Assembly: GCA_948567375.1 (NCBI GenBank)
Contig: OX419757.1
Coordinates: 34,410,001 to 34,474,000 of the forward strand
Direction: 5' to 3'
Length of the DNA: 64,000 bases
Source of the DNA: Lunularia cruciata
Lineage: Eukaryota; Streptophyta; Marchantiopsida; Lunulariales; Lunulariaceae
Of the stretch, positions 47,386 through 58,491 are shown piece by piece (the stretch's first letter is position 1; every line of letters begins with the position of its first letter). The notes beneath the pieces are model-generated. The model made no database searches and was not told the DNA's origin. It was given only the letters and a program-made list of their open reading frames with translations. Position numbers and translations under genes: made by a program.

Positions 47386-48300
47386 GCGAGACTGCTAGGC
47401 GAGTCTTGCTCCATCATGTGGCATACTTGGCCTATCGATATCTTGAGTTATTACCAATGTCAATAGTTAGAGGTTACCAAAAGGCACTACCAAAAAACAT
47501 TTCCTTATTGAGGGCATATGATCTGGAGATATGGGCTTGTTCATTTGGTGATTTTTGGATGGCCATGTTAGGGATATACACGTGTTGGCCAAGGTTTGGG
47601 TCTTTAAAATCCTTGTTCTGGTGTGTTTTGGGAGATGTTACACATACTTTTACATCTCCAAGTCCATTAGTTTGTTTCCAGCTAACATTTTGGAGAACAT
47701 TCCTTTGATGGGTGATTCTTGCACCAGAGTGGTGGCGAGTACACATCAGGTCCATTCTTGGATGGGACTTGATTAATTGTTAGATGCAGCCAGAGTGGGA
47801 TCATGGGCTCATCATCTTCATCTTTGGTGGACAAACCTCTTACTCATAGAGGTTCTACAATGTGCATATGATGGGATTCAATGACTGGACCCTATCCTTG
47901 TTGATGACATCTTGGATGTTGGGTGTTAGTCTCAGATAGTGGTAGTGACTAATGGTTCATCTATGGTAGTGGTGAGCCTATTCGGACAGCCTAGAGCCAC
48001 TTTTTCCACACTTATGAGTTTCCCATGTTCTCATGCTTTTCAAGAGGGAGGTCCTAGACTGGTTTGGGATTCATAGTTACAGTAGTAGGTGGAGCCCAAC
48101 ATCGATGAGAGAGAGCAGGCGATGGGTTTTTGCATTGGTATTACTATTGTTCCAACAATGTCAGAGGCATCCATGCATCAAGTGCTAGGTCAAGCTATAG
48201 ACCTAAACTGTTTGACTTGGATTGCGAGCCTTGGCTTGGCAGAGCAATGTAAGATGCACTTGATAAGCATCACCACTTGGACACTTGTGAGCCCAATGCC
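47386..48300 (+). pseudogene. DNA cytosine-5 methyltransferase domain captured in retrotransposon C1
   Basis: Cytosine-5 methyltransferases move a methyl group from S-adenosylmethionine to C5 of cytosine. Three frames are needed. Frame 0 (47406-47530) gives the region after motif I, with QKALPKNISLL. Frame 1 gives LVHLVIFGWPC, a stop, then GYTRVGQGLGL: motif IV with its catalytic Cys at 47566-47568, the usual Gln now TAG. Frame 2 gives LENIPLMGD (motif VI Glu-Asn at 47693-47698), GSWAHHLHLWWTNL (motif VIII region, arginines lost, 47798-47839), and then EREQAMGF and VLGQAIDLNCLTWI (motifs IX-X, Gly-Gln-Ala at 48188-48196). Motif I (the SAM-binding Phe-x-Gly segment) is not found; the join near 47386 suggests a deletion. 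It lies in line with gag and protease, with no polymerase after it. The copy is inactive. Confidence 0.82.
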
Positions 48301-48352
48301 TATCAAGTAGATTGAAGCACATGCTAGGAGCAATGGACCGAGTGGAAATGGA

Positions 48353-48430
48353 TGTTGAGCCTTTGAGTTCTTGGGTGGTGGGTGTGGCCCGGCCTCTGTC
48401 CACCATAGCCAGGAAATCAAAGGCTCAACA
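48353..48430. repeat. Foldback of C-LTR fragments (22-bp arms)
   Basis: tgttgagcctttgagttctt (48353-) pairs with the complement of the block ending at 48430 over 22 bp with two mismatches, separated by a loop of about 34 nt. The arms are the same LTR-C word in opposite directions. It marks the start of a minus-strand LTR-C fragment. Confidence 0.8.
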
Positions 48431-48700
48431 TTAGAGAAGTGAGCTCTCAGGAGCTGCACTTCAAAAGTGTACTCCATGTACTTGAGCTAGGTCTCAAACC
48501 CTAACAGTCCCACTGATCGTGCACCCAATGGTGAAAATGGTGCTAAGTGATGGTGGGCCCCACCATGTAGTCAATACCTTGAACAAGAAATCTGACCGTC
48601 GACAAGTAGCATATGAGTAACCACCAAAATACTCTTGTCTACCAACACTACTACTCTAGAGTCAGAGCAATCTAGGTGTAATGCTACAAATGGCATGACA
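48380..48700 (-). mobile_element. LTR fragment of family C, minus orientation
   Basis: Read on the minus strand it starts TGTCATGCCATTTGTAG at 48700, identical to the LTR-C start at 52554, and follows the C-LTR for about 320 bp (ggtggggcccaccatcact, gaagtgcagctcc, gagctcacttct). It faces away from C1 and precedes the plus-strand LTR fragment at 48912. Between them (48701-48911) nothing is readable. Confidence 0.8.
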
Positions 48701-48911
48701 TAGCACCTAACCTCTTGATCTTGGCCCACCATAGGGTACATCGCATATTTGGAGTAGATGAATATTTGGAGTTAGACAAACCTAACCGCCAGCTAGGGAG
48801 GCAGTTATGGCACTTAAGAGTTCATATATGACTTATGTGTGAGTTGTACTTCTATAATGTATGATTTTGATAGCAATTATGTTGAATAGCAATGTATATA
48901 TGCAAGACAAC

Positions 48912-49330
48912 TATCAAGACATTTGTAGTGCCAATGCTAGTTTGCTCAAACATTGGGGTGGTAGTGTTGGCAATTGTAGTTATTTTGGTAGTTGCTTATG
49001 GACTACTTGATGGTGACCACATTTCATGTTAGGGCTTTTGATCACCCACTATCACTTTCACCATTTGCACCATCAAATGTTTCACCGTTTGTCCCATCAA
49101 TGGCACCATTAGGGTTGGAGAACTAGGTTGAGCAAAGGGGTATAATTTTGAAGTGAAGCTCTAGAGAGCTCACTTCTTTGATGTTGAGACTTCAAGTTCT
49201 TTGCTATGTTGGACAAAGGCTAGCAAGCATCACTTGGAGTCTCTAAGCTAGAGTGGATGTGGCTTGATTGCAATCAATACCTTATTGTTGGTAGATTGTT
49301 GAGGGGAAGATCAAATATAAATCTGATTTG
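48912..49330 (+). mobile_element. LTR of family C, plus orientation, truncated
   Basis: It starts TATCAAGACATTTGTAGTGCC and follows the first about 410 bp of LTR-C, including gagctcacttctttgatgtt, then stops near 49330. By position and strand it is probably the remaining part of the C1 3' LTR. With the minus-strand fragment it forms a head-to-head inverted pair. Confidence 0.7.
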
Positions 49331-49361
49331 AGTGAAATTTGAGTGTAAGAATGAACTGATT

Positions 49362-49925
49362 CATTCATGAACTGATACACCTCCTTCCCAAGAACATACA
49401 CAATGACTATCATGAACTTTTTTGTATAATTGATGGTTGACCAGCATTGATGCCACATAAACTTGTTCCCCTAGTCACACACACTATTTCCATTGTGTCC
49501 AAAATATTCCATCGCAAGTTGTAGCTAGATGGGTGATTGAATCCTATGGGATTCATTTCAAAACACCTTGTGCTCTTTAATCAACTCAAGTAATTGTTGA
49601 CATGATTGCAAGTCCATCCAAACTAGTTGTTTGAATGCATAGGTGTCAAGACCTTTAAAGAAACAATGTACAAATTCTGTACTGCAAATAGTTACACTAC
49701 TTGTGGCCAAATATCATCAAAACTATAAAAAATCCCACCATTTCATTATTATCTTGTCTTCATCAAGTGCAAATTCATCATTGCTCCATTTTTGTTTATC
49801 CAATTCCCATTCTAGTATATTTTCTTCCATGTCCTCTTCCATCTCTAAAATTCTTTTCTCCATACATTTTCTATTTCCCTTAAAAGCAATCGGTGGTGCA
49901 CTACAACAAGGCATTGATTCCTCCT
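49362..49925 (-). pseudogene. PIF/Harbinger-type transposase remnant, minus strand
   Basis: Harbinger transposases cut and move DNA elements with a DDE nuclease. Read on the minus strand, a charged N-terminal piece (49914-49723, EEDMEENILEWELDKQKW) is followed by DTYAFKQLVWMDLQSCQQLL and then LQLAMEYFGHNGNSV, and TINYTKKFM. The pattern of a ...MDxxSF..L..LI.xHxVF... helix, then LQLAxxxxxxGHxGN and a ...YTKRVM-like helix, is typical of the region before the DDE core. The core itself is not seen below 49362. Several stops break it. The family call rests on pattern memory; the host of the rest is the unassigned DNA at 49330 and below. Confidence 0.6.
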
Positions 49926-49929
49926 TCCT

Positions 49930-51960
49930 TCTGGAGAAATCTCACAACTATCCAACAATATAAACAACTACACACAAATTTAAACTCTCCTGCATTTTGT
50001 TAATGCTTATTGCCATGAAACTGTCCTAGGTTTTAGTAATGCTTACTTGCATAGAGAATTGTCCACATTGAACTCTGAATCACTATGACAAGCGGGGAGC
50101 CATCAAAGGAGGAAACTCCTTCTCTCACTCACAATTCTTTTTCCGTTCAAAGAATACATCACAATAAACCCAATAGCGCATCGAGCCATTGAAACTCATC
50201 CTTTGGTCATTGCATGATACTTCGAGTTCTAAGACTGTCAAAAGAGTACAAACACTTTTTTCTAAATGTGAACACAAATTGATCTCAAATTGACCCTCGT
50301 CCATTTGTACTTTCCTTGGAAGACACACGTGCCACCTCAAATTCAATTTAGTCCAATTAATTCTCATTATGACTTACGGGTTCATTGAGACTTCCAGGTT
50401 TAGGAAACCCCGTATAAAGTTACAGGTCACAAAAATCGTGATCCTTAAGAATGTTACGAGGTTTTTGGATTCTCCGTAAAATATCAAGGTACTCCTTGCG
50501 CTTGTACCCGTATACTATTTTTAGGTACCTGTAAAATATCTTGCGTGAAAGTTAGGGGAAGTGAAAATCCTGAATTTGAAACGCATAATGTATCATTATT
50601 TAACCGATGCAAATCCAAGATAGTGCATCGTCCTGCCAAGTCTTTTTGTTCCCGGATATGAGTAAAAAACAAAATGTGAACGTGTTCAAACCTTCTTGAC
50701 TTTCTTGAATTTCCTACATTGGCCGTTCTTTCACTCTGAAATGAACAAGTACACCCTTACTAATTTTGCAAAAGATAATTCATTTTATGATTTGACAAGG
50801 TTATATGAGATTATCATTGAAATGGAAGATGAGCGAATCAACTTGGCAATTCAAATTCGTGTCTAATGTGTTCTAAACTTTCTCTCATATTATTTTGACT
50901 ACACACTCCCATGATAAATCCTATATAAACTTTAAGTCAGATTTGTGTACATGAAGTACCAAATCTTCTCCATTTCATTTTGACTAGCTTTGATGATGAC
51001 AAGTGATAATGAACTATGAGTGAAATTGAGAATTACCATGGTGAGCGAATGCTATAATGGGTGAATTGGCTTGGCAGTCAGTATTATACTTCCCAAGGAA
51101 ACCTAATATAAGTTTCGAGACGTAAAATTTAGTTAATCAATAAATATCGCCAAGATGTATCTGCATTGTGGCATGCACGAGATGGTCTGTCTTTGGTTAG
51201 GTAAACACACAACAAATGAATTTTCTGACCATTTTGATGTAGCAGTTTGATCGGTGTTGTACAATGTGAAGTAGGAAGAATTATTTCATTTAGAGCAAGA
51301 AATAGAACGCTCTCGTGTAGGTGATTAACCGTAGCGAAATCAAAATTATCATCTCTAATCAAAACTTACTACATGTGTACTAGGTACCAATAGCTCTTTT
51401 ATCTAACATGTTCATGATTGGCTTTGCATGGACTATTTAAGGATATTATTTCACGCATTTGAAAATTAGCTTTTGTGTACAGTGTTCTATGTTGAGATCT
51501 GGTTTTTTATATTATTGGTAACGCAAAACTTCACTAAGGGGTTTGTGAAGTTTTGTATTACATATATAGTGACCTGTAGATATGATACTTGATGTCCAAG
51601 TGTATGCTTCGACTTGGTGCTGGATATTGAAATTTGCGCATTCTACTCGTAATTGGGAATTTTGTTCATACATTTTTTAACATAATTTTATCATGGGCTG
51701 TGTTTTGGCTGATGTTTCAGAGTTCTATCACCCACGATACAGGTCAGCGCTGGGTGTGGGCATAAATGTTGCATATTTAACCCGTGATAGGTAGGCTCTC
51801 GCCTTTTGTATCGTCCAAGTACGATTTGTATTCTGGTTATCTGCATGGATTACTTCAAACAAGAGACCTTGAATGCTTTCCAAGCGCAGGCCATGTGTTA
51901 TGGCTTTTGAATACCACACAGGAGGAAACAGACAAGTAACACCAAGTCACATCATAGCGA
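49930..51960. other. CpG-retaining stretch without recognised gene
   Basis: CpG becomes frequent again from about 50090. A minus-strand ATG frame of 80 codons (50367-50125, starting MRINWTKLNLRWHV) is the best open frame, but it has no known motif. Other frames are shorter. No transposon words were found. It may be the same kind of host DNA as 1-2220 and 32.9-42.9 kb. Confidence 0.4.
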
Positions 51961-52553
51961 CCCGCATGAGTTCTCTATCTTTTTGAAAGTTTATTCAAAC
52001 TAACCGAGAATAGAGTTTTTAGGAGACACCTTTTACTTGACTATCATGTGCACAGCAGTACATCATGCCAGTCTATTCTTCTGGTACTTCATACATAGGG
52101 AACAAACATGTGTGACCATCTTGGTTTGGAGCCATGTATCACCTCACTTGCTGAAAAGGATTGTCCTAGAAATCCCTCTTCAGCCATCCTACTTCCCCTA
52201 CTCTCTTCATGTTTTTGGTCTTTGATACTCTCACTACATGCCCCACCACAGTCTTACACTTGGCTACACTCCTTGGAACCCCTTCAGACACCTACTCCCA
52301 GGCAGACCCCATCCTTGCATGTACTCTAGGATCCCAACACCCCTTTGTCATCCAGTGTGCTCCACACTTTCCATACTCCTATGTACCATCTTGGTAGATG
52401 ATCATGAGAGAAATGTCTCTACTTGGATCCTACTAGCTCTCTGCCCTTAGAGGACTTTGCTTGCTCCTGCTCATGGGGTGCATCCAGACATCACAAGACT
52501 GTCTCTTGGATTCATCGGTTTCTACAAGGAGATTGGTCTGCTTTAAAGGAGGA
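51961..52553 (+). other. Sequence before LTR C2, with a purine-rich end
   Basis: It is pyrimidine-rich and CpG-poor, with overlapping short plus-strand frames that match no family. It ends in tttaaaggagga (52542-52553) directly before the LTR start TGTCATGCC. This is where a polypurine tract would lie, so the stretch may be the 3' end of an older C element whose 3' LTR is 52554. Confidence 0.35.
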
Positions 52554-54100
52554 TGTCATGCCATTTGTAGTGTCGCATCTAGATTGCTCGGACATTGGAG
52601 TTCTAGTGATAGTAGTTAGAGTTATTTAAGCAGTTCCTTAGAGACTCACTTTCCGACGGTTAGATTTTGTGTTTGGGGTACTGACTTCATGGTGGGGCCC
52701 ACCATCACTTTGCACCATTTGCACCATTGAGTGTGCCGTCAGCGGAACCATTAAGGTTTGGACCTAGCTCAAGTCCAGGGGGTAGACTATTGAAGTGCAC
52801 CTCCATAGGGCTCACTTCTCTGATGTTGAGCCTTCGAGTTCCTGTCTATGGTGGACAAAGGCCGGCAAGCATCACCTAGATTCTCTTAGCTAGATTGGGT
52901 ATGGCTTGACTGTAATCAGTGCCTAGTCGTTGGCAGTTTATAGAATGATAGATCAAGTACTGATCTGAGTTGAGTTGATTTGATTTGAGTTGAGTTGAGA
53001 GTGGTAAACAATCTGATTACGTTAGAAAAGTGAAATCAGGGGGAAATTGGGTGCAAGAACTTTGAGTGTTGGTGGTATCTCCAAGCTTGGTGGATTGTTG
53101 GTAGCTCGATTGAAGTTCAGTTTTTCCTTAGTGTGCAGAAGCTCATTGCTTGATGGAGATTTGGCAGTAAGGCAGACGGTGTGCGAGAGCACTTGCCAAT
53201 TTTTGAGCATAGAAGGAGCAAATTTTGAGCAGTAGTTGTGAGTTTGAGCTGAGGAGGTGAAGGCAAGACCAATTTGTTGCGAGTTGGGTTCAGAGCTGTG
53301 GGCTATGAGAGGCTATGAAGGCCTAGAAGGGCCAACTTGCTAGCATGAAGTTAGCTAGTTTAGAGTAGATCTTGGTCATTGGTTGGCAAAATCTACCTTT
53401 CTTGCTAGATTATATGCAACAAGGTTTGACCCCTAGATCTCTTGTTCCTAGACTGGTGCCCTAGCCAACTGGTCCACCCTCACTTGTTGCCCTGGTGATT
53501 GTGCCACTATTATCTATACACTTGTAGCTTGGCTAGGAGAGGCAATTTGATCCCATTCTTGGTGCTCTTGGTAGCTTAGGACTTAGATACAAACTTCTCT
53601 TATGTCAAATGCCAAATAGTGGCAGAGTCAGTTCCATGTTGTATAATGAGATGGAAGGTTTTTGTTTAGATTTCTTGTGATTAGACCCCCTTCATCCTCT
53701 ACTTCTTGTTTATGCACCACGTTTGTGTGAGGTGCTCTAACTTTTGAGCGTTGGTGCTCTGGTGTGCTATCGGTAGTGAGGCTAGAGTGATGACCAGTCA
53801 GACTATCTTTGTTTCTCTTAGGTGAGGTAGGAAGTGATGACCTATAGACCGTTAGAGTGCGTGTTGTGATGGTAAGTTACAGGTTGCCCTTTCTCCTAGT
53901 GTAGTTATCTCGATTAGAGTTACATTAGTGGGTGGTGCTTAGTTGGTGTTGGCACTTGGTGGGGTACTTGCGGTTGCAGTTGGTGGTTCCGGTTTATTGT
54001 TGTAGTTTGCGGTTGCGGTTACTTTGTCACGATGAAGATCTTTAGGGATTCCTGAGGAGATAGCCCTGTAGTACACAGTGGGTTTACTTGGAGTGGTACT
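52554..54100 (+). mobile_element. LTR and leader of retrotransposon C2
   Basis: It starts TGTCATGCCATTTGTAGTG and is the longest uninterrupted copy of the C leader, about 1.55 kb to the primer-like tggtattag at 54101. It contains ggtggggcccaccatcactt near its start, a TTGAG/TTGAT microsatellite (about 52965-53000), and a run at 53000-53420 that C1 lacks. It is followed by C gag, so it acts as a 5' LTR. Confidence 0.8.
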
Positions 54101-54109
54101 TGGTATTAG

Positions 54110-55085
54110 CTTTTATCTCAGGTCCTAATGAGGGAGTAGATTGACTCTGAGTTGGAGTTTGACACACGAGTTGATTTAGTTGAGAGTGCACTTGGTGTGT
54201 CCGCACCGTTGTTGTGAGACATGGACAAGATTTATAGGGCCTCCAAAGGCCCTTGGCGTTACTCTAGTATAGTGGGTACCATTGAGTTGGATAACTTCAT
54301 CCAAGAGTTTGATAGTTGGTGTGATCTGCAGCAAATGCAAAACCCAACTTTGTTTTATACCTTTCATGGCGTGGAAGGGGTTCTTTCAGCATCTAGAGGG
54401 TCCGCCGATGGATGACTACCATTAGTTCAAGAGAGCTCATTTGGAGGAGATCAAATTATGGAGACAATATTGGTCTCCAAACTATTTCTATCACTTTAGG
54501 TTTGGTGGCCAGGAGTAGATTGGCAGTACCTACGAGTCCTAGCTCAAGTAGTGTTGGTAGAGCTAGTGGAGGTGAACTAGTTGGAGATAGTGTTACCTCA
54601 AGTGGAGGTACCATTGTAGGAGGTGGTGTGGTACCAAGGTTCAACTCTATGGTAGAGTTCTTCCAATGTTTGAGGCAGAAGTACTAGGGAGTGCGGATTG
54701 ACAAGCTGAGGAGCTTGCAAGAGTTCTAGCGAAAGGTTGGAGAGAGCCTACATGAGGCATACAATTGCATGAGGCGGCTGATCAATTTCACTCAGTGAGT
54801 TACTGAGGCCCAAGAAGTCCAGTTTTGGTATGGGATATTGAACAAGGAGTTGCGACGTAGAGTTTGTGATGCTATGTTGTTATAGGCTACTTTGCCTTCT
54901 TTGGCAATGCTCTTTGGTTTTGCTGAGCATACTCAGCTCAACATGGTGGACAAGAGGGTGGTGATATCTGGATTTGGTAGGGAGACCTCATCCACAACTG
55001 TTACTTCTTCTAGAGTGCAATAGAGTGCACCACGCCCAGTTGGTTTTTGAGGACAAGGTGGACAATCTAGATCCTATGGAGCATG
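54110..55085 (+). pseudogene. Gag fragment of retrotransposon C2
   Basis: Frames at 54221-54415 (MDKIYRASKGPWRYSSIVGT) and 54412-54687 (a serine-glycine linker, then VEFFQCLRQ) follow C1 gag with frameshifts. The Trp codon lost in C1 is intact here (EFDSWCDLQQM), which shows the C1 stop is derived. The piece with QVQFWYGILNKEL-like text lies near 54810-54860. The copy is cut at 55086 by a minus-strand LTR-B before the zinc knuckles. Confidence 0.85.
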
Positions 55086-55822
55086 TGACAACCCGGAAAA
55101 TATCACTTTTGCGGTAATCGGGTAAGTAAAGTTTGTTCACGCAGAGATACGAGTCAGAAGTGTCCAAATACAAAGTCAAAGTAACAATTGCAATTCTTCT
55201 TGGTTGTGTCTTCAATCTCTCAGGTAGAAATCACACCCAGAAGAGAGTAACAAGCACTGATTCGCAGTCTTGTCATAGATTTCACACTCCTTAATCACAA
55301 CTCCTTCAATTCTTTCCAAACAATCTTGATTGTGATGATTCAGGCTCTCCTGAAAACGGCACTTCACTGCAAAACGACTTTGCCTTAGAATTGTGTTCCA
55401 CCCCTCCATTGAAGGCACAACTTCCTCGATCAAAATTGCTTCACATCAACCTTGCACTGCACTCATAAATGCAAAATACTACCAACACTACAATTCCTCT
55501 CAGATCTGTCAAGGCATTGCTTTGATTGCACTTCACTCAGGATCAAACACACAGGATGAAGATCAAGGCTGTGGAATCCAACATCCAACAAGCACACTGA
55601 CTTGCACTTCAAAATTCTTCACACACTCACAAACACAATTGCAAAGTTGATACTCAAAATCAAGCTCAAGCGATGAGCACTACTTCACAACACTTCACTT
55701 TATCTATTCTCACTGAACAACATTTCTTTGTGAATGCCACTCTTAAATAGTGAAGCAATCAACAGTTCTAACAACTATATCGTTCTATAACAACTCTTCT
55801 AACCTGTAGATCCGAAATGACA
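55086..55822 (-). mobile_element. LTR of family B, complete, minus orientation
   Basis: Read on the minus strand it runs from TGTCATTTCGGATC (55822) to gggttgtca (55086), 737 bp. It is the cleanest B copy and is collinear with those at 24072 and 25577. It is inserted in C2 gag; flanking gcatg (55081-55085) would be the target site, but the other end of the element is lost. Its own coding end follows at 55823-56460, so this is the 3' LTR. Confidence 0.85.
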
Positions 55823-56460
55823 ATGAAACCCTTCATATCTGTCTCTTCAAATCTCAAAACTATTACTACTCCGATCCAATGTCTACTTCTTCTTCTTTAT
55901 TCAAACCCGATCCCGAAGTAATTTTACTTTCTACTACTCTATCCTCGGGTTTCACAACTCCCAATTCCTCCACTAAATCTAACACTTCTCCTTCCTGATC
56001 TGCAATTCCTATCATAATTAAGCCTTCTAAATCTCTATCTCCTGACCCACTCTTCTCTAAGGTGTCAAATGTCAAATCCAAAGACACGTGCACTCCTATC
56101 TCTCTTACTTCGGGTTTAACTACTATCAATTCTTTTGCTAATTCTATTGTGTCATCGTCAAGAATTGTAATTGAAAGCATGGATACACTATCTACACCTT
56201 CAATTTGTAACCCACTTTCCACTAATCACTCATGTAACTGACCTGAAGACACTTATAGTAATCCTGCACTTCGGGTTTATTCACTACTGCTACTTCTCCT
56301 TCAATTCATGTTCCATCTTCAATCAGAATTGAAATTGAAGTCATGGGTATCCTAACTATCTTCTTTCCCTACTCTAACTTCCTCTTATGCTTCCCGCAAG
56401 ATTCCCAAAGTCACCTTCACTGCACTCCGAGGTCCGACTTTCTCAAATTTAGTCGGTCAC
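55823..56460 (-). pseudogene. 3' end of family B coding region, minus strand
   Basis: The 118-codon frame at 56222-55866 reads ELAKELIVVKPEVREIGVHV, then VEELGVVKPEDRVVE, ending in EEEVDIGSE. It is an acidic tail with a repeated VVKPE word, and it matches the tails at 23819-24028 and 25400-25530. Upstream pieces to about 56460 parallel the RVTLSKVVEVKVQ part of the 25.3 kb copy. No motif of known enzymes is present. It is truncated where a plus-strand Ty3 pol begins. Confidence 0.65.
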
Positions 56461-56464
56461 TTAG

Positions 56465-58485
56465 TCTTGAGGCAAAGTCAATGCTTCTTTGCAATGAAGG
56501 AAGGAGTTCTTCTAGAGCATCGAATGTCAAGCTGAGGCATTGAAGTCAATGTTGAGAAGGTGAAAGTCATCTCAACTTTGGAATCCCCTAAAAACATTTG
56601 GGAACTGAGGGCCTTCTTGGGACATGTTTGATACTACAGACGCTTCTTATCAAACTACGTGGTGCTTGCTACATCATTCACAAAGCCTTTGAAGACGTCC
56701 AAAGACTACTTGTGGGAAGCAGAACAAGAAAAGCTTCCCAAGACTTAAAGAAGAAACTAGTTGAAGCACAAATTATGCGGGCGCCAAATTGGGATGCCCC
56801 TTTCTATGTGTATGTGGATACTTCATCCATGGCAATCAAAGTCTTCTTAAGTTAGAAGGACGTGAAGAAGAAGGATTACTGGATTTCTTATGCTAGCTGA
56901 TAGCTTTTAGTTTTAGAAAAGAGTTATTCAACAACTGAAAGAGAAGCACTTGAAATGGTGTATGAGTGCAAGAGTTTTTGTCATTATTTGTTGGGATACG
57001 AGTTTTTCTTCTATGTGGACTATTATGCTTTGCAACATTTGGTCAAGAAGGCAGATTTGTCTAGGAAAATTGCAAGATGGATCTTGTTGTTACAAGAGTT
57101 CACATACACAAAACAAGTGAGGAAGGGAGCTTTGCATTCAAATGTGGACTTCCTCTCTAGGTTGGAAACTCAAGACCAAGACTTAGAAGTCAATGATTGG
57201 TTTCCTGATGAAGAGTTATACCATTTAATGGCAATGCAAAGTACAAGGTATGTGGCTGAATACATTATCTGCATACTTTCCATTGTCCTGAGGGATTGGA
57301 CCCAAAGCAGAGGGCAGTCTTCCTCAGGAAGATAAGAACGTATTAGCTAAAACACAACATTTTATTTAAGATGGGCAAAGACAAAGTACTTTGAAGATGC
57401 TTAGGGGCATACAAAGTTGGAGGAGTAATTGATTCCTTACATTCATAAGCATTGGGAGGACACTATGCCTTGAAGAATATTGTAAAGAAAATTCTTTCAT
57501 TTGAGTATTGGTGGCTTACAATGTATAAGGATACTCACGCCTATATACAAAGTTGTGATTCCTATCGGTGAACAAGAAAACCGACAGCTACTTCATAGTG
57601 GCTTTTGAGACCTATTTTGCCTTTGGCTCTATTTGAGAAATGGGGTATTGATTTTGTGGGTCCAATTCAACCGGTGACCCAATTCACAAGGAAGAGATAT
57701 GTGCATTGATTATGCTACCAAGATGGTTGAAGCCGATGTAACTCGGAGAGATGATGCAAAAACAATCACAATTTTTTTTTCCAAAACAAAGAACATCCTC
57801 TAGAATTGGTTAATGATCAAGGGACTCATTTTTAGAACTCCATGGTGGAAGCGTTAACTAAGTACTTCCAGATAAAACATCAAAGATGACTCCTTACAAT
57901 CCAAAAGTGAATGGACTAACGGAGAAGGCCAATGGATTGTTGTGCAAAATTTTGAATAAACAGACAGTCAATTATGCCTAAAACTAGGACATGAAGTTAC
58001 CTATAGCTTTGTGGGCATGTAGAATGATTGAAAAGATCACCACCAAACAAATACCTTACTTCTTGACATATGGATTGCAACCTATACTACCAGTTGAATT
58101 TGAAGTATTGACATATTGCATTCTTTGTGAAGAACAATTGTCACCAGAAGAAAGCCATGATCTTTGGAATTAACAACTAATGTGGTTAGAAAAGAAAAGA
58201 GAAGATGCAATGCAAATCATGAAGGAAGTGCAAGCACAATGGAAAGTTAGGCCTGATAAGGAAATCTAGCCTATTTTGTTCACTACGGTGATTTGGTGTT
58301 GTTACATGGCAATCACCAAATAAATTTTCAAGGCAAGTTGCATCTAAGGTAGATGGGGCCCTACTATGCTATGCTCATTTATAACAATGGCTCTATTCAA
58401 CTTGTAGACCTGGAGGGCAATCCCTTTGCCACTCAAGTGAACAGGTGGAGAGTTAGAAAATATTGGACCATGGACTCAGCCTTGT
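56465..58485 (+). pseudogene. Ty3/gypsy pol remnant (RT C-terminus, RNase H, integrase)
   Basis: The text begins inside reverse transcriptase: CFFAMKEGVLLEH, then GIEVN, ELRAFLGH and YYRRFLSNY, the standard segment after the active site. RNase H follows with ATSFTKPLK and, at 56955-57335, YECKSFCHYLLGYEFFFYVD and ARWILLLQEFTYTKQVRKGA. Integrase gives a zinc-region trace (GGHYALKNIVKKIL), then FEKWGIDFVGP with a catalytic Asp, NDQGTHF with the second, and a C-terminal piece near 58440 (VNRWRVRKYW). The N-terminal half of RT is missing. Stops and frameshifts are moderate. It ends against LTR C3 without a clear purine tract, so C3 more likely inserted into it than belongs to it. Confidence 0.88.
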
Positions 58486-58491
58486 ATGAAG

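Noticed and set aside
55081-55085. A target duplication for the B insertion in C2
   Set aside because: Only one side is present; the other end of the B element is lost, so the gcatg flank cannot be confirmed.
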